This document shows positions 8,844 through 17,254 of a stretch of DNA of 64,000 nt, piece by piece. Where the stretch lies: contig NZ_CP083564.1 of the NCBI RefSeq assembly GCF_025143985.1, forward strand, positions 124,001 to 188,000, given 5' to 3'. The notes below the pieces were generated by a model. That model saw only the letters and a program-made list of their open reading frames with translations, had not been told where the DNA came from and made no database searches. A program made the translations under genes and the position numbers. Numbering within the stretch: the first letter of the stretch is position 1; each line of letters begins with the position of its first letter. Source of the DNA: Sulfitobacter sp. W027 (GTDB lineage Bacteria; Pseudomonadota; Alphaproteobacteria; Rhodobacterales; Rhodobacteraceae).

Positions 8844-9689
8844 TCAGAAATCCAGCCCAAGGTCCAGCGTTGTCGCGGAATGTGTCAGCGCGCCCATGGA
8901 GATATAGTTCACCCCCGTCGCCGCGACCTCGGCAATGCGTGACAATGTCATATTGCCCGAAGCTTCAAGCACGATACGTCCTTTGGCAATTTCCACAGCC
9001 TGAAGCAGCGTCTTTGTGTCCATGTTATCCAGAAGCACAACATCCGCGCCGCCTTCGTCCAAGACTTCTTCCAGCTGCGCCAGCGTGTCGACTTCGATCT
9101 CGACCCGGATCATATGCGAGGCGTTGGATTTCACTGCCTGCAAGACAGGCCGGATGCCCCCGGCGGCGGCGATGTGATTGTCTTTGATCAGGATCGCATC
9201 CGAGAGGGAGAAGCGATGGTTGAATCCGCCGCCATGCAGCACCGCCTGTTTTTCGACCATCCGCAGCCCCGGCGTGGTCTTGCGGGTGCAGGTGATCCGG
9301 GCCTCGGTCCCCTTCGTCTCGGCGACGCAGGCCGCCGTGAGGGTGGCGATGCCCGAAAGCCGCCCGGCAAAGTTCAGCGCCACACGTTCGGCGGAAAGGA
9401 TCGCGGCGGCAGAGCCTTCGATCTCCATCAGCGTGTCGCCTTTGGAAATCGTGCTTCCGTCTTCTTTCAGCGTGCGAACCTCAAGCGTTGGGTCGACCAG
9501 ATGAAAGGCCAGCCGTGCGATCTGCATACCGGAAACGACCCCCTCGGCGCGGGCGCGCAGGCGGGCGGTATAGGTCGTGCCCTCGGGGATCACGCTGCGC
9601 GTGGTGACATCGCCATAGGTGCCGAGGTCTTCCATCAGCGCGGCGCGGACCAGCGGCTCAAGGATCAGGTCGGGCAGGGCGGTGGTCAT
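8844..9689 (-). CDS. nadC: Nicotinate-nucleotide pyrophosphorylase (carboxylating)
   Basis: NadC condenses quinolinate with PRPP to give nicotinate mononucleotide, CO2 and pyrophosphate, the third step of de novo NAD synthesis. The 281 residues match the family. Key segments are the N-terminal LVRAALMEDLGTYGDVTT, the RKTTPGLRMVEKQAV basic segment, HGGGFNHRFSLSDAILIKDNH and the C-terminal LEASGNM and ISMGALTHS phosphate-binding loops. The start overlaps the nadB stop codon by four bases (ATGA). Confidence 0.97.
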   Translation of the reverse strand: MTTALPDLILEPLVRAALMEDLGTYGDVTTRSVIPEGTTYTARLRARAEGVVSGMQIARLAFHLVDPTLEVRTLKEDGSTISKGDTLMEIEGSAAAILSAERVALNFAGRLSGIATLTAACVAETKGTEARITCTRKTTPGLRMVEKQAVLHGGGFNHRFSLSDAILIKDNHIAAAGGIRPVLQAVKSNASHMIRVEIEVDTLAQLEEVLDEGGADVVLLDNMDTKTLLQAVEIAKGRIVLEASGNMTLSRIAEVAATGVNYISMGALTHSATTLDLGLDF

Positions 9690-11248
9690 GCGGGAAGTTC
9701 CTCAGGGTTGGAGCGCAGGGCGGTGGCCTCGGCCAGTGTCAGAAAACTGCGCGCGGCTTCGGGGAGCGTGTCGGGATAATCAGTGCGGCAATGCGCGCCC
9801 CGGCTTTCGCGGCGGGCGAGGGCGGCGGCAGCGATCAGTGTTGCCGTCGCGGTCATGTTTTGCAGCTGGGCGCAGTCGGGCTGTGCGGTCTCAATCTGTG
9901 CAATCGTGGCGAGGGCGCGTTGCAGTCCCTCCGCATCGCGCAGAACGCCGACATGGGACGTCATGGTCTGGCGCAACTGTGTAACGAGGGCTTCATCGGG
10001 CGTTTCGCCAGAGGGGAGGTCAGGCAGGGTCACGGCGTCGCTATCACCCGCGCGGCACTCTTCAAGCATGTCCTGCGCCGCGCGGCGGGCAAACACCAGC
10101 GCTTCGAGCAGCCCGTTTGATGCCAAACGGTTTGCGCCATGCAACCCTGTCGAGGACGCCTCGCCACAGACCCACAGTCCGGCAAGGCTGGACCGCCCAT
10201 GCGCATCTGTAGCCACGCCGCCCATGTGGTAATGCGCGGCAGCGGCCACCGGAATCGGCTGTGTCACCGGGTCGATGCCGTTACGCGCGCAGGCGGCAGC
10301 GACGGCGGGATAGTCGGTCAGCACCGCAACCCCTAAGGCTGTGCGGGTGTCGAGCATGGGGCGTAGGCCCGCTTGGGTCTGGGCAAAGATCGCGCGGGCT
10401 ACGACATCGCGCGGGGCAAGCTCGGCGAGGGGGTGAACCGCCTCCATAAAGCGCGCGCCTTCGCGGTTGATCAGATGCGCCCCGGCACCGCGCAATGCTT
10501 CGGTGGCAAGCGGAGCGGGGTCTTCGCCGCAATCGATGGCGGTGGGATGGAATTGCACGAACTCGGCATCAGCAATGAGCGCGCCCGCCCGCGCGGCCAT
10601 GCCGATCACCTGCCCCCGGATCCGTGCCGGGTTGGTCGTCAGCGCATAAAGCCCGCCCGAGCCGCCGCCCGCCAGCAAAACGCCTGCGCCGCGCAGCATG
10701 GCGGGGGCAGAGCCTTCGGACCGGGCCAATTCGATCTCAACACCGGTGACTTTGGTGCCGTCGCAGTCCAAGCCGCGCGCCAGCACGCCTTCAAGTACTT
10801 GGATCGACGGGGTGTTGCGCACCCGCTCGATCAAGGCGCGCATGATCTCTGCCCCGGCCTGATCGCCCTGTACCCGCACCACACGCGCGAAACTATGCGC
10901 GGCCTCGCGGGACATGACATAGCCCCCATCGGGGCTGCGGTCGAAAGCGGTGCCATAATCTGTCAGGGCGAGGATATGCGCGCGCGCCTCTTCCGTCACA
11001 GTCGCCGCGACGCGCGCCTCGACCGTGCCAGCACCGGCAGCGATTGTGTCTAGCGCATGGTCCTCAGGACTGTCGGCCTGCGCCATCGCGGCCGCCACAC
11101 CGCCCTGCGCCCATGCGGAACTGGCACCCGACCCGAGCGCGTCAGGCGAGATCAGCAAAACCGGGCGGGGCGCAAGACAGAGCGCGGCATAAAGCGCGCC
11201 CAGCCCGGCACCGACGATGATGATCCTGCCGGTTGCGATCTCTTGCAC
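9686..11248 (-). CDS. nadB: L-aspartate oxidase
   Basis: NadB oxidises L-aspartate to iminoaspartate with FAD. The 520 residues contain the N-terminal dinucleotide fold (IIVGAGLGALYAAL), the ALGSGASSAWAQGGVAAAM active-site loop, the HPTAIDCG and LINREGARFM segments, PRDVVARAI and the HGANRLASNGLLEALVFA C-terminal flavin segment of the fumarate-reductase superfamily. The gene lies 12 bases after nadA and overlaps nadC, which fits a nadA-nadB-nadC operon and single-pathway function. Confidence 0.96.
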   Translation of the reverse strand: MQEIATGRIIIVGAGLGALYAALCLAPRPVLLISPDALGSGASSAWAQGGVAAAMAQADSPEDHALDTIAAGAGTVEARVAATVTEEARAHILALTDYGTAFDRSPDGGYVMSREAAHSFARVVRVQGDQAGAEIMRALIERVRNTPSIQVLEGVLARGLDCDGTKVTGVEIELARSEGSAPAMLRGAGVLLAGGGSGGLYALTTNPARIRGQVIGMAARAGALIADAEFVQFHPTAIDCGEDPAPLATEALRGAGAHLINREGARFMEAVHPLAELAPRDVVARAIFAQTQAGLRPMLDTRTALGVAVLTDYPAVAAACARNGIDPVTQPIPVAAAAHYHMGGVATDAHGRSSLAGLWVCGEASSTGLHGANRLASNGLLEALVFARRAAQDMLEECRAGDSDAVTLPDLPSGETPDEALVTQLRQTMTSHVGVLRDAEGLQRALATIAQIETAQPDCAQLQNMTATATLIAAAALARRESRGAHCRTDYPDTLPEAARSFLTLAEATALRSNPEELPA

Positions 11249-11260
11249 GGGGCGCGGCCC

Positions 11261-12313
11261 TTATAGGCCGAGTTCGCGGGAGAGGTCGATCATCCGCTGC
11301 ACCGCCACGCGCGCCTTAGCGGCCACTTCCGCCTCAACCTCAACCGCGCCGGACATGGTGTGGAGCGACCACAGCACTTTCTCCAGCGTGATTTTCTTCA
11401 TGTAGGGGCACATGTTGCAGGGGCCGACGAAATCGACCTCGGGCAGTTCGTCGGCGATGTTCGAGGCCATGGAGCATTCGGTGACCAGCATTGCCTTGGC
11501 CGGTTTTTCGCGCTGCACATACTCAAGGATACCGCTGGTAGAGCCGGAGAAGTCTGCCTCCGCGACCACATCGGGCGGGCATTCGGGGTGCGCGATGATG
11601 CGGGTGTCGGGGTTCCACTCGCGGTAATCTGCAATATCTTTCGCAGTATAGCGTTCGTGCACAATGCAGGCGCCGTCCCACCAGACGATGCGCTTTTGCG
11701 GCACCAGTTTGGCGATGTTCTGGGCAAGGTATTTGTCCGGCGTCATGATGACGGTGTCACTCTCCATCGCGGCGACGATCTGCGCGGCATTGGAAGACGT
11801 GCAGCAGATGTCGGACGCGGCCTTCACTTCGGCTGTGGTGTTCACATAAGTCACCACCGGCGCGCCGGGATACTGCGCGCGCATCTGGGCCACACCCTCG
11901 GCGGTGATGCTTTCGGCCAGCGAACAGCCTGCTTCCATGTCGGGGATCAGCACGGTTTTTGACGGGTTCAGGATTTTCGAGGTCTCGGCCATGAAATGCA
12001 CGCCGCATTGCACGATCACATCGGCCTCGACCTCGGTCGCCTTGATCGCCAGTTGCAGGCTGTCGCCCACGAAATCGGCAATGCCATGGTAGATGTCGGG
12101 CGTCATGTAGTTATGCGCGAGGATGACCGCGTTACGCTCTTTTTTCAGCTTGTTGATCGCGGCGACATAGGGCGCGTGGATGGCCCAATCGGGGGGGGAA
12201 ACGACACGGTCCATCTTGGCGTAGATATCGGCCATTTCAGCCGCCAGCGCAGGCGATGGCGCGAGGTCATAGTGGCGCTCAAGCTCGCTGGGCGAAAAGA
12301 TTTCATCACGCAT
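11261..12313 (-). CDS. nadA: Quinolinate synthase
   Basis: NadA condenses iminoaspartate with dihydroxyacetone phosphate using an oxygen-sensitive [4Fe-4S] cluster. I use the ATG at 12313 (MRDEIFSPSE) because GGAGGGGG lies just upstream; an in-frame start 33 bases earlier lacks this. The 350 residues carry the three cluster cysteines expected from the family: C130 (MEAGCSLAES), C216 (DGACIVHE) and C302 (GPCNMCPYM). The HNY, FMAETSKIL and HPECPP motifs are also present. It is the first gene of nadABC. No regulatory site is evident in the short upstream region. Confidence 0.95.
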   Translation of the reverse strand: MRDEIFSPSELERHYDLAPSPALAAEMADIYAKMDRVVSPPDWAIHAPYVAAINKLKKERNAVILAHNYMTPDIYHGIADFVGDSLQLAIKATEVEADVIVQCGVHFMAETSKILNPSKTVLIPDMEAGCSLAESITAEGVAQMRAQYPGAPVVTYVNTTAEVKAASDICCTSSNAAQIVAAMESDTVIMTPDKYLAQNIAKLVPQKRIVWWDGACIVHERYTAKDIADYREWNPDTRIIAHPECPPDVVAEADFSGSTSGILEYVQREKPAKAMLVTECSMASNIADELPEVDFVGPCNMCPYMKKITLEKVLWSLHTMSGAVEVEAEVAAKARVAVQRMIDLSRELGL

Positions 12314-12447
12314 GGTCGGTCCCCCTCCGGCCTTGGCGCGTGTCACGGCACCGCGCTGGACACCACACCCGGCGTGCTGGCCATAGACGACTGGCGGGGT
12401 TTGGGCAAGCCAATACCCTTTATGGCAGGGCGATCAGCCTGCGTAGT

Positions 12448-13320
12448 TCAGGTGAACTTGCGGAACAATCGGGTCTGATCGAACATCTCTTCCAGCCGCT
12501 CGGCCCGGTCTTTGGTGTCGGCCCAGTTGATGTCTTGCATGGCGGAAATCACGCTTTCCACCAGCAAAAGCGTCGCCGCCGCACTGTCCCAAGCCGAGGG
12601 CGCGACGATCCGGCTGGAGAAACAGATATCGGCAAGGCTGTGCACAGGAGAGCGCCACTGGTCCGTGAACAGGATGATCTTGGCCCCCCGCGCATGGGCC
12701 ATCTCCGCCAGCTTCAGCGTGTTATTCTCATAGCGGCGCACGTCGAAGATGACGAAAACATCGCCTTCGGCCACGTCCAGCAGGTAGTGCGGCCACGCGT
12801 TGGAGGTCGATTGGATATGCGTCACACGCGGGCGGATGATCTGCGCGTGCAGGAACAGATACTCGGCCATGGTGTGCGTGATGCGCCCGCCGACAATGTA
12901 TAGCGGGTGCTTGGTATCCGCGATCATTGCGCAGGCGCGGTCAAAGGTGGCCGGCTCAATTTGACCCAGCGTATGGCGGATGTTGTCGATCACTGCATCG
13001 GTGAACCGGTTGAGCACATGGCCCGAGGGCGCGCCTTCGGCCCATGTGTCATGTTTCGCAATGGGGTTCTTGACCTTAGCCTTTAGCTCTTCGCGCAACT
13101 CGTTCTGAAACTCGGGGTATCCCTTGTATCCCAGCTTTTGCACCATCCGCGCCACGGTGGGGGTAGAGACATTGGCGTCCTTCGCCAGCGCGGTCAGCGG
13201 GCCAAGGCCGGAGGCGGGGTAATTCTCTAGAATCGAATGGGCGAGTTGCCGTTCCGCACGGGTCAGCCGATCCAACTCTTGCTGGATACGGTCGGAAATG
13301 GTCAGCGTCGGTTCAGCCAT
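12448..13320 (-). CDS. MurR/RpiR family transcriptional regulator
   Basis: The 290-residue protein starts at the ATG at 13320, preceded by GAGGGGC. It has an N-terminal RpiR helix-turn-helix (LTALAKDANVSTPTVARMVQKLGY) and a C-terminal SIS sugar-isomerase-like effector domain (LYIVGGRITHTMAEYLF and ARGAKIILFTDQWRSP). RpiR regulators often sense phosphosugars, but many sense other small metabolites. It is divergent from the amidohydrolase-TRAP-dehydrogenase cluster across a 120-base AT-rich region, so it most likely controls that cluster and itself. The effector is unknown. Confidence 0.93.
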   Translation of the reverse strand: MAEPTLTISDRIQQELDRLTRAERQLAHSILENYPASGLGPLTALAKDANVSTPTVARMVQKLGYKGYPEFQNELREELKAKVKNPIAKHDTWAEGAPSGHVLNRFTDAVIDNIRHTLGQIEPATFDRACAMIADTKHPLYIVGGRITHTMAEYLFLHAQIIRPRVTHIQSTSNAWPHYLLDVAEGDVFVIFDVRRYENNTLKLAEMAHARGAKIILFTDQWRSPVHSLADICFSSRIVAPSAWDSAAATLLLVESVISAMQDINWADTKDRAERLEEMFDQTRLFRKFT

Positions 13321-13364
13321 AGATGCCCCTCTTTTGACGAGTAATAGCACAAACTGAGCAGCGT

Positions 13365-13386
13365 TGTAATAAATTCGACATTATTC
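13365..13386. promoter_or_regulatory. Candidate RpiR operator in divergent intergenic region
   Basis: An inverted repeat AATAA-N8-TTATT (13368-13372 and 13381-13385) stands in the short AT-rich region between the regulator and the cluster it faces. The position fits an operator controlling both directions. This is inference from position and symmetry only. Confidence 0.35.
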
Positions 13387-13440
13387 TGTTGACAGACGCC
13401 CCCCGCCCGAATGAGGTTTGATGTAACTGAGGGGGACAGT

Positions 13441-14220
13441 GTGTCAGAGCGGACAGAGCTTTCAAATGAAGCCGTTGAAGTGATTAACGCCGGGGCCAAA
13501 TCGCCGCTGGTGCTGGTCTGCGAACATGCGGCGCGTGAGATACCGGCCTGCTATGATGGTCTTGGTTTGGATGCCGCAGCCCGCGAAAGCCATGTGGCAT
13601 GGGATCCCGGTGCTCTGGCCGTGGCGCGGGCGATGGCCTCGGATTTGGACGCGGTATTGGTGGCCGGGCGCGTTTCGCGCCTTGTCTATGATTGCAATCG
13701 TCCGCCCGAAGCCCCCGGCGCAATGCCCGCGCAGAGCGAGATTTTTGCGATCCCCGGCAATGCGTCACTTGATGAGGCGGGCCGGACCGAGCGGGTGACA
13801 CGTTACTACGAGCCTTTCCGCGCGACCCTTGCTGCGACGATCAAGCGGGTCAATGCGCCTGCGATTGTTACCGTGCATAGTTTCACGCCGATCTACCACG
13901 GCAAACCGCGCAGCGTTGAGATCGGCATTCTTCACGACAGTGACACACGGCTGGCCGATGCGATGCTTGCGGCGGCGTCCGAATTCACGGGTCTCAATGT
14001 CGTACGCAACGCGCCCTACGGCCCCCAAGACGGAGTGACCCATACGCTGAAAGAACATGGGCTAGCCCATGGTCATCCGCATGTCATGCTTGAGATCCGT
14101 AATGACCTTATTTCGACCGAAGCTGAGCAACAGCAGATGGCCGAGATGATCAGCAACTGGCTGCGCGCCGCGCTTGAGCGGCCCGAAATGAGTGACGCGA
14201 TGAAGGACGCCAAACCATGA
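13441..14220 (+). CDS. N-formylglutamate amidohydrolase family protein
   Basis: I choose the GTG at 13441, preceded by GAGGGGGA at 13429-13436, giving 259 residues; an in-frame ATG at 13411 lacks a ribosome site. The family pattern is visible: LVCEHAAREIP near the N-terminus, DPGALAVAR, RLVYDCNRPPEAP and TVHSFTP with metal-binding residues, and HGHPHVMLEIRNDL near the C-terminus. The classic member hydrolyses N-formyl-L-glutamate in histidine catabolism, but no other hut gene is near. In this setting, next to a glutamine-synthetase-like ligase, it may instead hydrolyse a gamma-glutamyl amide; that is inference. It overlaps the next gene by ATGA. Confidence 0.9.
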   Translation: MSERTELSNEAVEVINAGAKSPLVLVCEHAAREIPACYDGLGLDAAARESHVAWDPGALAVARAMASDLDAVLVAGRVSRLVYDCNRPPEAPGAMPAQSEIFAIPGNASLDEAGRTERVTRYYEPFRATLAATIKRVNAPAIVTVHSFTPIYHGKPRSVEIGILHDSDTRLADAMLAAASEFTGLNVVRNAPYGPQDGVTHTLKEHGLAHGHPHVMLEIRNDLISTEAEQQQMAEMISNWLRAALERPEMSDAMKDAKP

Positions 14221-14783
14221 AATTCATGCGGGGCTATATCCGGAGCATTGATGCGATGAACCGGCGGATCGGGCGGGTCATGATGTATGGCATCTTTGTC
14301 CTGATGGGGGTGCTTTTGTGGTCGACGGTCAGCAAGGCGTTCTTCGTGCCGTCCCTCTGGACGCTGGAAATGGCGCAGTTCGTGATGGTGGGCTATTACA
14401 TCTTGGGCGGGCCCTATTCGATCCAGCTTGGCTCGAATGTGCGGATGGACCTGCTCTATGGCGATTGGTCGCTGCGCCGGAAAGCGTGGTTTGATCTATT
14501 CACGGTGCTTTTCCTGATCTTCTATCTCTGTGTGCTGCTCTATGGCGCGGTGAGTTCTACCGCCTATTCGCTGGGCTATTGGGGGACCGAGCCGTTCAGC
14601 TTCTTCGGCGGTCTGGTTACTGGCGCGGAAGAGATCGGCCATATGGAGCAATCCAGCTCCGCATGGCGGCCCTACCTTTGGCCCATCAAGGTCGTAATGA
14701 TTGTCGGCTTCGTGCTGATGCTGCTGCAATGTCTGTCCGAGCTCGCGAAAGACGTGCTGCGGCTAAAGGGTGAGGCCATCTGA
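14217..14783 (+). CDS. TRAP transporter small permease (DctQ type)
   Basis: The 188-residue protein has four predicted membrane segments, starting near residue 22, and the DctQ-type pattern with a WTLEMAQFVMVGYYILGGPY segment. It forms the small membrane subunit of a TRAP transporter driven by a sodium or proton gradient. Its ATG overlaps the amidohydrolase stop and its end overlaps the start of the large permease by one base (TGATG), so the three genes are coupled. A somewhat long periplasmic loop (about residues 110-150) precedes the last helix. Confidence 0.93.
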   Translation: MKFMRGYIRSIDAMNRRIGRVMMYGIFVLMGVLLWSTVSKAFFVPSLWTLEMAQFVMVGYYILGGPYSIQLGSNVRMDLLYGDWSLRRKAWFDLFTVLFLIFYLCVLLYGAVSSTAYSLGYWGTEPFSFFGGLVTGAEEIGHMEQSSSAWRPYLWPIKVVMIVGFVLMLLQCLSELAKDVLRLKGEAI

Positions 14784-16108
14784 TGTCCTATGAAATGATC
14801 GCGACATTGATGTTCTCGTCGATGATGCTGATGTTGCTGACCGGCCAGCGCGTCTTCGGGGCGATTGGCTTTATCGCCGTGGTCTCGGCGCTGCTGCTCT
14901 GGGGGGACAAGGGTGGCTATGACATCGGTTTTGCCGCCGCGATGAAGCTGATGAAATGGTATCCGCTGCTGACCCTGCCGATGTTCATCTTCATGGGCTA
15001 TGTGCTGAGCGAGAGCCGCATTGCCGATGACCTCTATAAGATGTTCCACGTCTGGATGGGCGGCGTACGCGGCGGGCTGGCGATTGGGACGATCGGGTTG
15101 ATGGTGCTGATCTCGGCGATGAACGGGCTGAGCGTGGCGGGCATGGCGATCGGCTCGACCATTGCGCTGCCGGAACTGCTGAAACGCGGCTATGACAAAA
15201 GGATGGTGACCGGGGTGATCCAGGCCGGGTCGAGCCTCGGCATCCTTGTGCCGCCGTCAGTGGTGCTGGTGCTTTATGCGATGATCGCGCGGCAGCCGGT
15301 GGGGCAGTTATGGCTGGCGGGTGTGGTGCCGGGGCTGATGATGGCGTCGATGTTCATCGCCTATATCGTGATCCGCTGCTGGATGAATCCGACCCTCGGT
15401 CCGGTGCTTTCGCCCGAGGACCGCGATATTCCCCGCGCCGAGAAACTGCGCCTGCTGCGTGCGGGCATCCTGCCGCTGGTGATCTTTGCTGTGATGATGG
15501 TGCCCTTTGTTAACGGTTGGACCAGCTTGGTCGAAAGCTCGGCCATCGGGGCTGCGGCGGCCTTCTTTGCGGCGGTGCTTAAGGGGCGCATGACCAAACA
15601 GGTGTTCGAGAACTCGGTGCGCAATACGCTGGGGATCACCTGCATGTTTATGTGGATCATCCTCGCCGCCCTTGCTTTTGGCGCGGTTTTTGACGGGCTG
15701 GGCGCGGTGAAGGCAATCGAGAGCCTGTTTACCGAGAAGATGGGCCTGAGTCCTTGGATGATCCTCATCCTGATGCAGCTCAGCTTCATCCTCATGGGCA
15801 CATTTCTTGACGACACCGCGATGCTGGTCATCGTGGCCCCGCTCTATGTGCCTTTGGTTGGTGCGCTGGGCTTTGATCTGATCTGGTATGGTATCCTTTA
15901 TACGATCACCACGCAGATCGCCTATATGACGCCGCCCTTTGGCTATAACCTGTTCCTGATGCGCGCCATGGCTCCGCCGGAGATTACCCTGCGCGACATC
16001 TACGCTTCGATCACGCCCTTCGTGCTGGTGATGGTCTTGGCGCTGATACTCGTCATGGTCTTCCCGCAGATCGCGACATGGCTGCCCGATTATATCTACG
16101 ACAAATAA
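14783..16108 (+). CDS. TRAP transporter large permease (DctM type)
   Basis: The 441-residue protein has about 12 hydrophobic segments and the DctM pattern, including LLTGQRVFGAIGF, the GVIQAGSSLGILVPPSVVLVLY helix and TFLDDTAMLVIVAPLY near the C-terminus. It is the transport channel that works with the preceding DctQ subunit and the following binding protein. No substrate can be read from this subunit. The binding protein gene follows after 49 bases. Confidence 0.95.
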   Translation: MSYEMIATLMFSSMMLMLLTGQRVFGAIGFIAVVSALLLWGDKGGYDIGFAAAMKLMKWYPLLTLPMFIFMGYVLSESRIADDLYKMFHVWMGGVRGGLAIGTIGLMVLISAMNGLSVAGMAIGSTIALPELLKRGYDKRMVTGVIQAGSSLGILVPPSVVLVLYAMIARQPVGQLWLAGVVPGLMMASMFIAYIVIRCWMNPTLGPVLSPEDRDIPRAEKLRLLRAGILPLVIFAVMMVPFVNGWTSLVESSAIGAAAAFFAAVLKGRMTKQVFENSVRNTLGITCMFMWIILAALAFGAVFDGLGAVKAIESLFTEKMGLSPWMILILMQLSFILMGTFLDDTAMLVIVAPLYVPLVGALGFDLIWYGILYTITTQIAYMTPPFGYNLFLMRAMAPPEITLRDIYASITPFVLVMVLALILVMVFPQIATWLPDYIYDK

Positions 16109-16157
16109 CAACGAGAGCCGCGAAAAGACGGCCTGATTTTCAACAAAGGAGAGACGT

Positions 16158-17195
16158 ATGACCACTCGCAGAAAGTTTCTAAAAGGGGCCGCCGTCGCCG
16201 CCCCAGCGGCTTTGGCCGCACCGTCCATTGTCCATGCCCAAGCGCCGATCAAATGGCGCATGCAGACCTATGCCGGTGCTGCCTTGGGTGAGCAGGTGAC
16301 CAAGCCTGCCGTCGACTACATCAACGCAGCCGCCAATGGCGAGATGGAGATCGAACTGTTCTACGCCGACCAGATCGTGCCCACCGGTGAGCTGTTCCAA
16401 GCCATGCAGCGCGGCACCATCGACATGGTGCATTCCGATGACGATTCCATGGCTTCGCCCACACCCTTGCAGCAATTCGGCGGCTACTTCCCCTTTGCCA
16501 CTAAGCATATCCTCGACGTGCCGGTGCTGTTCAACCAGTACGGTTTGGCCGACATCTGGAAAGAGGAATACGCCAAGGTTGGCGTCGAGTGGCTGTCTGC
16601 CGCGGGTCAAGACCCCTGTAACTTCAACACCACCAAAGAGATCAAATCGGTCGCCGATCTGGACGGTCTGAAGCTCTACACATTCCCTACCGCGGGCCGC
16701 TTCCTGTCGAAGTTCGGCGTGGTGCCGGTGAACATTCCTTACGAAGACGCCGAGGTTGCGGTGCAAACTGGCGAGCTCGACGGCATGGCGTGGTCGGGCA
16801 TCACCGAAGACTACACCGTCGGCTGGGCTGATGTGACCGACTATTTCCTGACCAACAACATCTCGGGTGCTTGGATCGGGTCGTTCTTCGTGAACCAGCA
16901 GCAGTGGGCCGATCTGCCGGATCACCTCAAGCAGTTGGTCATGGCGGGGATCGAAGCGGGCCACACCTACCGCAACCAGTGGTACTGGGGCGGCGAGGCG
17001 CGTCTGCGCGCGCAGGGCGACAAGCTTAAGCTCAGCACCGTGCCTGCCGACGAATGGGCTGAGGTCGAAAACGCGGCCAAGGACTTCTGGACCGAGATCG
17101 CCGAAGAAGGCGAAGTGCACGCCAAGATCGTTCAGATCTTCCGCGACTATAACGAAGTCATCAACAAAGCCGGTCCGCCCTACACCAACGGCTGA
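16158..17195 (+). CDS. TRAP transporter substrate-binding protein (DctP type), Tat-exported
   Basis: The 345-residue protein opens with a twin-arginine signal (TTRRKFLKGAAVAAPAA), hydrophobic segment and AHA/Q-like cleavage near residue 28. Export already folded by Tat is common for roseobacter TRAP receptors. The mature part is a DctP-family ESR binding protein with the QPxGE-like segment near EQVTKPAVDYIN, and the DLDGLKLYTFPTAGRFLSKFG region with a conserved Arg for substrate carboxylates. Its ligand decides the substrate of the whole cluster and cannot be read off the sequence. GGAGAG precedes the ATG. Confidence 0.93.
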   Translation: MTTRRKFLKGAAVAAPAALAAPSIVHAQAPIKWRMQTYAGAALGEQVTKPAVDYINAAANGEMEIELFYADQIVPTGELFQAMQRGTIDMVHSDDDSMASPTPLQQFGGYFPFATKHILDVPVLFNQYGLADIWKEEYAKVGVEWLSAAGQDPCNFNTTKEIKSVADLDGLKLYTFPTAGRFLSKFGVVPVNIPYEDAEVAVQTGELDGMAWSGITEDYTVGWADVTDYFLTNNISGAWIGSFFVNQQQWADLPDHLKQLVMAGIEAGHTYRNQWYWGGEARLRAQGDKLKLSTVPADEWAEVENAAKDFWTEIAEEGEVHAKIVQIFRDYNEVINKAGPPYTNG

Positions 17196-17205
17196 ACCGA
17201 CAACC

Positions 17206-17228
17206 GGGGGCGCGCTGCCTGCGCCCCC
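17206..17228 (+). other. Strong hairpin after the binding-protein gene
   Basis: An 8-bp GC stem (17206-17213 with 17221-17228, 7-base loop) without a T tract lies 11 bases after the dctP-type stop. Hairpins here often protect the 3' end of binding-protein mRNA and lower the level of downstream genes, so this probably tunes rather than ends transcription. Confidence 0.6.
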
Positions 17229-17254
17229 GCCTTACCCCCTGAAGTGGACAGAAC

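Noticed and set aside
13441..14220. Histidine catabolism gene (hutG)
   Set aside because: No other hut gene is near, and the neighbours are TRAP, ligase and dehydrogenase genes.
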